A stretch of 18,097 bases of DNA from an uncultured Agathobaculum sp. (GTDB taxonomy: Bacteria > Bacillota > Clostridia > Oscillospirales > Butyricicoccaceae), in NCBI GenBank assembly GCA_934504345.1, contig CAKSVR010000044.1:1-18097 (forward strand), read 5' to 3'. Shown here piece after piece: positions 13,188 through 18,097 of the stretch. The stretch's first letter is position 1, and each line of letters starts with the position of its first letter. The notes beneath the pieces were generated by a model. The model did not search any database, was not told the DNA's origin, and saw only the letters and a list, made by a program, of their open reading frames with translations. A program made the translations under genes and the position numbers.

Positions 13188-14474
13188 ATGCTTTTTTGCA
13201 ACATTGACCTGTTGAATGAGGATTTTGTGCTGGAACGCGGCCGGTACGTCGGCGTAAAGGACGGCAGGATCGCCTATATCGGTGACACCGAGCCGCAGGA
13301 GGACTACGGCGAACGCTATGATGGCAGACACCGTCTGCTGATGAGCGGCTTCTACAACGTACACAGCCACGCGCCCATGACGCTGCTGCGCGGCTACGCG
13401 GAGAATCTTCCGCTCCAGCGCTGGCTGGGTGAAAAGGTGTTCCCGTTTGAGGATAAGATCGACGACGAGGCCGCCTACTACGGCACACAGCTCTCCATCG
13501 CGGAGATGCTGGCGAGCGGCACGGTGTCGTTCTCGGATATGTATTTCTTCTTTGACGGCATGATGCCCGCCATCCGCGAGAGCGGTATCAAGTGCAATCT
13601 CAGCCGCGGCCTGACCGTATTTGACGACAGCGACTACGAGAGCCTTCCCGCCTACAAGGACAATCTGCGCCTGCTGAACGAGTGGAACGGCGAGAACGGC
13701 GGCCGTCTGATCGGTGATCTGTGCATCCACGGCGAGTACACCTCCAACCCGAAGATCGTTGAGGCGGTAGCCGCACACGCAAAGCAGGCCGGTGCGCGCA
13801 TCCACATCCACCTGTCCGAAACGCAGACCGAGCACGAGGAGTGCAGGCAGCGCCACGGCCTGACACCGGCGGCGTACATGGAAGCACACGGCATCTTCGA
13901 TTCTCCGACAACGGCGGCGCACTGTGTCTGGCTGGAGGACGAGGACTTCGACATCCTCAAAAAGCACGGCGTTTCCGTGGCGTGCTGCCCGGCAAGCAAC
14001 CTCAAGCTCGCCTCCGGCTATGCGAACATCCCGAAGATGCTGGAAAAGGGCATCAATATCGCGCTCGGCACGGATGGCGCAGCCTCCAACAACAACCTGA
14101 ATATCATGCAGGATATTTACCTGTTCGGCGTGGTCTACAAGGGCTTCTACCGCGATTCCACGCTGCTCACGCCCGCGCAGGTGCTCCACACCGCGACACG
14201 CGCCGGTGCACTCTCGCAGGGACGCACCGACTGCGGCAAGCTGGCCGTTGGCTGCAAGGCCGACCTGTGTGTCATCGACACCGACACGCCGCAGTTCACG
14301 CCGATGACGGATGCCGCCTGCAACGTGGTCTATGCCGCACAGGGCGCGGACGTTCGCCTGACGATGGTAGACGGCGAAGTGCTGTACCGTGACGGCGAAT
14401 TTACGACCATCGACATCGAAAAGGTAAAGGCAGAAACGCAGAAGCGCACGGATGCCATCCTGCGCCAGCTGTAA
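13188..14474 (+). CDS. mtaD: 5-methylthioadenosine/S-adenosylhomocysteine deaminase-type amidohydrolase
   Basis: The 428-residue metal-dependent amidohydrolase has the MtaD/TRZ-type signature: His59-x-His61 in VHSHAPMTLLRGYAE, His208 and Glu211 in HIHLSETQTE, His245 in TAAHCVW, and Asp296 in GTDGAASNN. These correspond to the metal ligands and proton-shuttling residues of adenosine-type deaminases. The expected reaction is deamination of the purine 6-amino group of methylthioadenosine, S-adenosylhomocysteine or adenosine. The LLRGYAENLPLQRWL helix is typical of the subgroup. A purine nucleoside phosphorylase gene follows after 16 bases, which strongly supports a purine-nucleoside substrate. 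AAAGGAAG lies before ATG 13188. Related chlorohydrolases and guanine deaminases are less likely given the neighbour. Confidence 0.88.
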   Translation: MLFCNIDLLNEDFVLERGRYVGVKDGRIAYIGDTEPQEDYGERYDGRHRLLMSGFYNVHSHAPMTLLRGYAENLPLQRWLGEKVFPFEDKIDDEAAYYGTQLSIAEMLASGTVSFSDMYFFFDGMMPAIRESGIKCNLSRGLTVFDDSDYESLPAYKDNLRLLNEWNGENGGRLIGDLCIHGEYTSNPKIVEAVAAHAKQAGARIHIHLSETQTEHEECRQRHGLTPAAYMEAHGIFDSPTTAAHCVWLEDEDFDILKKHGVSVACCPASNLKLASGYANIPKMLEKGINIALGTDGAASNNNLNIMQDIYLFGVVYKGFYRDSTLLTPAQVLHTATRAGALSQGRTDCGKLAVGCKADLCVIDTDTPQFTPMTDAACNVVYAAQGADVRLTMVDGEVLYRDGEFTTIDIEKVKAETQKRTDAILRQL

Positions 14475-14490
14475 GAGGGGAGGACAGGCT

Positions 14491-15309
14491 ATGCTTACCA
14501 AGGCAAATGTAGTAGAATCCGCAGCGTATCTCAGAGAACATCTGCCGTTCGTGCCCGAGATCGCGCTCGTGCTCGGCTCGGGCATCGGCCCGCTGGCCGA
14601 TGAGGTGGAAAATCCGGTCTATGTGCCCTACGGCGATATTCCGCACTTCAAGGTATCCACCGCGCCCGACCATGCCGGCCGCATGGTCTGCGGCACGCTG
14701 GCAGGCCGCCGCGTTATCTGTATGCAGGGCCGTCTGCACGGCTACGAGGGCTATGCGCCGAACGAGGTGGCGTACCCGGTCTATGTGCTCAAAGAGCTGG
14801 GCGTGCAGGCGCTTGTCGTGACGAATGCCTCGGGCGGCATCAACACCGGCTATCACGCGGGGGACTTCATGCTCATCACCGACCACATCAACATGACGGG
14901 CAAGAGCCCGCTCACCGGCACGAACGATCCGGCACTCGGCACGCGCTTCCCGGATATGACATTCGCATACGACCGCGCACTGGGCGAAAAGGCCATGCAG
15001 GCCGCCGCAGACTGCGGCCTCGAGCTGCACCGCGGCGTGTACTGCGGCGTGAACGGCCCGCAGTTCGAAACACCGGCGGAAATCCGGATGTTCCGCACGC
15101 TGGGCGCGGATGCGGTCGGTATGTCCACTGTGTTCGAGGTCATCGCGGCGGCGCACTGCGGTCTGCCGCTCGTCGGCATCGCGATGATAACCAACATGGC
15201 GGCAGGCGTGCTCATGCAGCCGCTCTCCGGCGCGGAGGTCAACGAAACCGCCGAACGCCGCGGCGCAGAGCTGCGTAGGCTGGTGGGAAAATTGCTAGAA
15301 AAAATTTAA
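14491..15309 (+). CDS. Purine nucleoside phosphorylase (trimeric, family 2)
   Basis: The 272-residue protein matches trimeric PNP/MTAP enzymes in length and motifs: VLGSGIGPLAD, QGRLHGYEGY, VTNASGGIN, ITDHINMTG, GVNGPQFETPAE, VGMSTVFEV and ITNMAAG. The Asn in ITN corresponds to the base-recognition Asn of 6-oxopurine-specific PNPs; methylthioadenosine phosphorylases carry Asp there. It should therefore cleave inosine, guanosine or methylthioinosine with phosphate to give the free base and ribose-1-phosphate sugar. That fits the deaminase directly upstream, which would make such 6-oxopurine nucleosides. GGGGAGG lies eight bases before ATG 14491. The gene ends just before a separate tRNA promoter, with no clear terminator between. 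Confidence 0.93.
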   Translation: MLTKANVVESAAYLREHLPFVPEIALVLGSGIGPLADEVENPVYVPYGDIPHFKVSTAPDHAGRMVCGTLAGRRVICMQGRLHGYEGYAPNEVAYPVYVLKELGVQALVVTNASGGINTGYHAGDFMLITDHINMTGKSPLTGTNDPALGTRFPDMTFAYDRALGEKAMQAAADCGLELHRGVYCGVNGPQFETPAEIRMFRTLGADAVGMSTVFEVIAAAHCGLPLVGIAMITNMAAGVLMQPLSGAEVNETAERRGAELRRLVGKLLEKI

Positions 15310-15330
15310 AAGGAAAATTCAGAAAAAGTG

Positions 15331-15359
15331 TTGACAGAACACGATTTCTGCGATATACT
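15331..15359 (+). promoter_or_regulatory. Consensus sigma-A promoter of the tRNA-Pro unit
   Basis: A perfect TTGACA (15331-15336) and TATACT (15354-15359) are separated by 17 bp, giving a near-ideal strong promoter as expected for tRNA genes. It begins only 21 bases after the PNP stop. Confidence 0.9.
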
Positions 15360-15364
15360 AATAA

Positions 15365-15395
15365 AGCTGTCACGGAAAACAACAAGGTGACAGCT
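15365..15395 (+). other. Leader hairpin before the tRNA pair
   Basis: AGCTGTCAC pairs perfectly with GTGACAGCT (9 bp) around a 13-nt A-rich loop. It starts at about the predicted transcript start and ends five bases before the first tRNA. It could protect the 5' end or guide maturation of the tRNA precursor; no T-box features are seen. Confidence 0.5.
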
Positions 15396-15400
15396 GATTT

Positions 15401-15477
15401 CGAGGTGTGGCTCAGCTTGGTAGAGCGCTTCGTTCGGGACGAAGAGGCCGCAGGTTCAAATCCTGTCACCTCGACCA
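15401..15477 (+). tRNA. tRNA-Pro (anticodon CGG), copy 1
   Basis: The 77-nt sequence folds as a standard cloverleaf: acceptor CGAGGTG/CACCTCG, D-stem GCTC/GAGC, anticodon stem CTTCG/CGAAG with loop TTCGGGA (anticodon CGG, reading codon CCG), T-stem GCAGG/CCTGT with loop TTCAAAT, discriminator A and encoded CCA. It is followed by a T-rich spacer and an identical second copy. Confidence 0.97.
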
Positions 15478-15513
15478 CTTTTTCTTCTTTTGAAATCAAA
15501 TAACAGCATTTTT

Positions 15514-15590
15514 CGAGGTGTGGCTCAGCTTGGTAGAGCGCTTCGTTCGGGACGAAGAGGCCGCAGGTTCAAATCCTGTCACCTCGACCA
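15514..15590 (+). tRNA. tRNA-Pro (anticodon CGG), copy 2
   Basis: The sequence is identical to the tRNA at 15401-15477 across all 77 bases, including the encoded CCA. The 36-bp spacer (CTTTTTCTTCTTTTGAAATC...) has no promoter, so both are probably cut from one precursor. A strong terminator follows three bases later. Confidence 0.97.
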
Positions 15591-15592
15591 CC

Positions 15593-15630
15593 AAAACTCC
15601 GGAAACCACATGGTTTTCGGAGTTTTTGCT
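15593..15630 (+). terminator. Rho-independent terminator of the tRNA-Pro unit
   Basis: AAAACTCCGGAAACC (15593-15607) pairs with GGTTTTCGGAGTTTT (15612-15626) with one wobble around ACAT, and the T-run continues to 15627. It closes the tRNA transcription unit ahead of mnmA. Confidence 0.9.
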
Positions 15631-15682
15631 ATCTGAAAACTATTTTTCTCCCATTGGGAGTGCAGAAAGAGGTGCAGCATTG

Positions 15683-16792
15683 ATGCAGAACGCAGAACAA
15701 AAGACCGCGCTCATCGCCATGAGCGGCGGCGTGGACAGCTCGATCGCGGCATACCTGATGCGGCAGGCGGACTTCCGCTGCATGGGTACCACGATGCGGC
15801 TGTATCGGAATGAGGATCTGGGCGCGTGCAATTTCCGCACCTGCTGCTCGGAAAAGGACATCGAGGATGCGAGTGAGGTTGCGTTCCAGCTGGATATTCC
15901 GTATGAGGTGCTGGATTTCACGCTGGATTTTCAGGAGAAGATCATCGGCAAGTTCGTCCGCACCTATGAGGCGGGCGGCACGCCCAATCCCTGCATCGAC
16001 TGCAACCGCTTTATGAAGTTCGACAAGCTGCTGGATTTTGCCGAGCAGCACGGGCTGTATTACGTTGTCACCGGTCACTATGCGCGCATCGAGCAGGACG
16101 AGGACACCGGCCGCTGGCTGCTCAAAAAGGGCGTGGATGCAGGCAAGGACCAGAGCTATGTGCTGTACACCATGACACAGCGCCAGCTCGCGCACACCAA
16201 GTTCCCGCTGGGCGACCGCAACAAGCCGGAGATACGCGAGCTGGCCGAGCAGCTCAGCTTCTGCAACGCCCGCAAGCACGACAGTCAGGACATCTGCTTT
16301 GTGCCGGACGGCGATTACGTCAAGTTTATGGAGCAGTACACGGGCAAGCACTATCCGGCGGGCGATTTCCTCGACCTGAACGGCAGCCCTGTCGGCAGGC
16401 ACAAGGGCGCGGTGCGCTATACGGTCGGCCAGCGGCGCGGACTGGGCCTCGCGATGGGCGAGCCGGTGTACGTCTGCGGCAAGGATATGGAGAAGAACAC
16501 GGTTTCGGTCGGGCCGGAGGCGGCGCTGTTCTCGGATACCGTCATTGTGGACGATATGAACTGGATTTCCATTCCCGAACTGACCGAGCCCATCCATATC
16601 AAGGCAAAGATACGCTACCGCCATGCCGAGCAGCCGGTGACGGTTTCTCCGCTGGAGGACGGACGGGTCAAGCTGGTGTTCGACGAGCCGCAGCGCGCGG
16701 CGGCCATCGGTCAGGCGGCGGTGCTGTATGACGGCGATGTGGTCGTCGGCGGCGGCACGATCGTGGATGTGCCGGGGCAGGCAGGAAAGTGA
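15683..16792 (+). CDS. mnmA: tRNA-specific 2-thiouridylase MnmA
   Basis: The 369-residue protein is a full-length MnmA/TrmU. It has the ATP-binding PP-loop SGGVDSS (residues 14-20), the CCSEKDIEDA block, the catalytic Cys104 in NPCIDCNRFMKF, TGHYARI, KDQSYVLYT, the second active-site Cys205 in QDICFVPDGDY, and GQRRGLG. It puts sulfur on C2 of the wobble uridine in tRNA-Lys, -Glu and -Gln in the cytoplasm. Cys104 belongs to a C-x2-C motif, where some homologues have D-x2-C. The frame is open further upstream through the second tRNA, but ATG 15683 with GAGGTG eight bases before it gives the normal N-terminus. The phosphodiesterase gene follows after seven bases. No clear promoter was identified after the tRNA terminator. 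Confidence 0.96.
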   Translation: MQNAEQKTALIAMSGGVDSSIAAYLMRQADFRCMGTTMRLYRNEDLGACNFRTCCSEKDIEDASEVAFQLDIPYEVLDFTLDFQEKIIGKFVRTYEAGGTPNPCIDCNRFMKFDKLLDFAEQHGLYYVVTGHYARIEQDEDTGRWLLKKGVDAGKDQSYVLYTMTQRQLAHTKFPLGDRNKPEIRELAEQLSFCNARKHDSQDICFVPDGDYVKFMEQYTGKHYPAGDFLDLNGSPVGRHKGAVRYTVGQRRGLGLAMGEPVYVCGKDMEKNTVSVGPEAALFSDTVIVDDMNWISIPELTEPIHIKAKIRYRHAEQPVTVSPLEDGRVKLVFDEPQRAAAIGQAAVLYDGDVVVGGGTIVDVPGQAGK

Positions 16793-16799
16793 GAACGGC

Positions 16800-17345
16800 A
16801 TGAAATTTCTCATCGCATCCGATATTCACGGCTCGGCGTACTACTGTGAGCAGCTCCTCGCGGCGTTCGAGCGCGAACAGGCTTCGCGCCTGCTGCTGCT
16901 CGGTGATGTGCTCTATCACGGCCCGCGCAACGACCTGCCGCGCGATTACGAGCCCAAGCGGGTCATCACGATGCTGAATGGTATTGCTGACCGTATCCTG
17001 TGCGTGCGCGGCAACTGCGATACCGAGGTCGATCAGATGGTGCTCGAATTTCCCATCCTCGCGGACTATGCCGTCCTGCCGATAGGAGAGCGGCTGGTGT
17101 ACGTCACGCACGGACATCGATTCAACACGAAAACACCGCCGCCGCTCCGTCCGGGCGATGTGCTGCTGCATGGGCATACGCATATCCCGGCGTGGGAGCC
17201 GTTCGGACGGGAAAACCTGTATCTGAACCCGGGTTCGGTGTCCATCCCGAAAAACGATACCGCACATGGCTATATGACACTCGAAAACGGCGTTTTTACA
17301 TGGAAAACGCTGAAAGGTGAATCCTATCACAGCCTTGCATTGTAA
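16800..17345 (+). CDS. yfcE: YfcE-type metallophosphodiesterase
   Basis: The 181-residue protein has all calcineurin-like phosphoesterase motifs in order: Asp8-x-His10 (SDIHG), Asp36 (GDVLYHGPRN), Asn72 (RGNCD), His104 (THGH) and HGHTH (124-128). It also has YLNPGSVSIPK. Length and wording match Escherichia coli YfcE, including GDVL-HGPRN and RGNCD-EVDQM. YfcE hydrolyses model phosphodiesters with manganese; the natural substrate is not established. The start ATG 16800 lies seven bases after the mnmA stop, with AGGAAAG inside the end of mnmA as ribosome binding site, so the two are co-transcribed. The link to tRNA thiolation is probably operon convenience only. A strong terminator follows at 17426. 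Confidence 0.92.
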   Translation: MKFLIASDIHGSAYYCEQLLAAFEREQASRLLLLGDVLYHGPRNDLPRDYEPKRVITMLNGIADRILCVRGNCDTEVDQMVLEFPILADYAVLPIGERLVYVTHGHRFNTKTPPPLRPGDVLLHGHTHIPAWEPFGRENLYLNPGSVSIPKNDTAHGYMTLENGVFTWKTLKGESYHSLAL

Positions 17346-17425
17346 AAAAGAGGCTGACGGCTGGGGCGCTCTCTATCAAGAAGATGCTTCAAGGCGGCTT
17401 TTGCAACTCAATTTAACGATTTTCC

Positions 17426-17467
17426 GAAACGGTGTAACCTTATTGGTTACGCCGTTTCTGTTTTTTT
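17426..17467 (+). terminator. Rho-independent terminator of the mnmA-yfcE operon
   Basis: GAAACGGTGTAACC pairs with GGTTACGCCGTTTC (14 bp, one wobble) around TTATT, followed by TG and seven T residues. The 80 bases between the yfcE stop and this hairpin show no gene; an open frame running from 17317 to 17580 crosses the terminator and is not credible. Confidence 0.93.
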
Positions 17468-17548
17468 GCACTCCGCCACTGTTTCACATTATGAAATTCG
17501 AGCCTGCACGGCAGTTTGCTATGCACCGCATCTCATACTTTGGGATGA

Positions 17549-17576
17549 TTTACATTACGGGTCAGCCGCGTATAAT
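17549..17576 (+). promoter_or_regulatory. Sigma-A promoter of the surface-protein gene
   Basis: TTTACA (17549-17554) and a perfect TATAAT (17571-17576) are spaced 16 bp apart. Transcription from about 17583 gives a leader of about 138 nt before the ATG at 17721. Confidence 0.8.
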
Positions 17577-17582
17577 ATAAAT

Positions 17583-17700
17583 TAGAAACTTACGACAAGG
17601 GGGCGCGCTGCTGACACTTGTGCCGCTGCAAACCTATTGTCAGGTTTGCCGCAAAAAGCTGTGCCTGTGCTTAAACAGGCTGCATATAAATCCTATACGC
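17583..17700 (+). ncRNA. Structured 5' leader, possible riboswitch-like element
   Basis: Three stems are visible in the long leader: ACAAG/CTTGT (17595-17599 with 17617-17621), a perfect 7-bp hairpin GCAAACC/GGTTTGC (17628-17634 with 17643-17649), and GCCTG/CAGGC (17663-17667 with 17676-17680, loop TGCTTAAA). The joining segment CCGCAAAAAGC sits between the last two. The order GCAAACC, hairpin, GCAAA-GC, second arm with TAAA is loosely like cyclic-di-GMP-I riboswitches, which often precede surface proteins. The GNRA tetraloop and receptor are not apparent, so this is a suggestion only. No terminator is formed, so any control would act on translation or stability. Confidence 0.4.
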
Positions 17701-17720
17701 ATATAATAAAGGAGGAGCTT

Positions 17721-18097
17721 ATGAAAAAACGAGTATTGAGTCTGTTTTTGGCATTCGTGCTCTGTCTGACACTGCTGCCGACATCGGTTTTTGCTGAGGG
17801 TGCGGATGGCAGCGCCGCCGCCGGAGCGCAGACCGAAGACAATGGACAGCCTGCCAACACGGGCGAAGGCGAACAGCCCAACTCCGAAACGGACACGCGA
17901 ACGGAGATATGGTGCGTAGGCAAGCCCGATTCCATTCAGCGCGGCTATGACGGCACAACGGACGGCAGCACGATTCCAATCGACTTGACGTTTACAGAAG
18001 ACGGCACAAATAACATCACACTCAAAGAAGGAACGGGCTTTACCGCCAAGAAGACGTTCGATTCCGCGGATGCGGGATCGCATACCGTCACTGTGGA
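17721..18097 (+). CDS. Secreted protein with YDG-type repeat domain (3' end outside window)
   Basis: The visible 125 codons begin with a classic signal peptide (KKRVLSLFLAFVLCLTLLPT, cleavage near SVFA-EG). An acidic Gly/Asn/Glu-rich linker follows to about residue 62. Next comes a domain starting KPDSIQRGYDGTTDGSTIPI, matching the Y-D-G-T hallmark of YDG-type immunoglobulin-like domains in bacterial surface proteins, with SADAGSHTVTV at the cut end. Such proteins are usually long, multi-repeat and anchored to the cell wall. AAAGGAGGAG precedes ATG 17721. It is the only gene of its unit in view and is transcribed behind a long structured leader, so it may be regulated. Anchor type and total size lie outside the window. 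Confidence 0.85.
   Translation, partial: MKKRVLSLFLAFVLCLTLLPTSVFAEGADGSAAAGAQTEDNGQPANTGEGEQPNSETDTRTEIWCVGKPDSIQRGYDGTTDGSTIPIDLTFTEDGTNNITLKEGTGFTAKKTFDSADAGSHTVTV

Noticed and set aside
12633..14585. 650-codon minus-strand open frame opposite the GNAT and deaminase genes
   Set aside because: It is antisense to two genes with intact catalytic motifs. The composition is typical of a shadow frame and there is no ribosome binding site.
17317..17580. 87-codon + strand open frame after yfcE
   Set aside because: It overlaps the end of yfcE, runs through a strong terminator, and shows no family features.
17702..17707. Second TATAAT just before the surface-protein gene
   Set aside because: It abuts the ribosome binding site, so a transcript starting there would lack the leader's Shine-Dalgarno region; the promoter at 17549-17576 fits better.

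Overview
The window is about 18 kb of GC-rich DNA from a spore-forming Firmicute, most likely a Clostridia lineage of the Oscillospirales/Ruminococcaceae type. The evidence is the adjacent spoIIGA-sigE sporulation pair, consensus sigma-A promoters, strong Shine-Dalgarno sites, a 57-residue clostridial small protein (DUF6472-like), tandem M42 aminopeptidases, and GC-ending codons throughout. The genus assignment is inference. Nearly all genes are on the + strand. The exceptions are a small zinc-ribbon gene (272-448) and a two-gene minus-strand operon (4816-5583).

Layout. 1-94: tail of an unidentified gene. 272-448 (-): zinc-ribbon microprotein. 579-4667: DMT exporter, MBOAT O-acyltransferase, DHHW/AlgJ-like partner and a low-complexity lipoprotein, closed by a strong terminator. 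The MBOAT/DHHW pair suggests acetylation of a cell-surface glycan. 4685-5700: a minus-strand operon (DUF6472-like protein and sugar O-acetyltransferase) with GAGTGAAGAGTG-type repeats on both sides. 5809-6699: fumarylacetoacetate-hydrolase-family enzyme. 6826-7283: a hairpin-rich, non-coding, MITE-like repeat (copy A). 7366-10423: three translationally coupled M42 metallopeptidases. 10460-10642: a promoter, a compact hairpin RNA candidate and two terminators. 10710-12250: spoIIGA-sigE behind a promoter with a Spo0A-box-like site. 12368-12566: inverted partial copy (B) of the repeat. 12678-15309: GNAT acetyltransferase, MTA/SAH-type deaminase and purine nucleoside phosphorylase. 15331-15630: a transcription unit with two identical tRNA-Pro(CGG) genes. 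15683-17345: mnmA and a YfcE-type phosphodiesterase. 17549-18097: promoter, long structured leader and the start of a secreted YDG-repeat protein cut by the window edge.

How the genes work together. SpoIIGA is the membrane protease that activates pro-SigE made by the next gene. The deaminase and phosphorylase form a plausible two-step salvage route for methylthioadenosine or adenosine. The M42 trio would degrade peptides and may form mixed tetrahedral complexes. I see no defence island, prophage, CRISPR array or obviously new multi-gene system. The most interesting unexplained signals are non-coding: the 46-nt hairpin RNA before spoIIGA, the structured leader at 17583-17700, and the inverted repeat pair A/B bracketing the M42 and sigE region.
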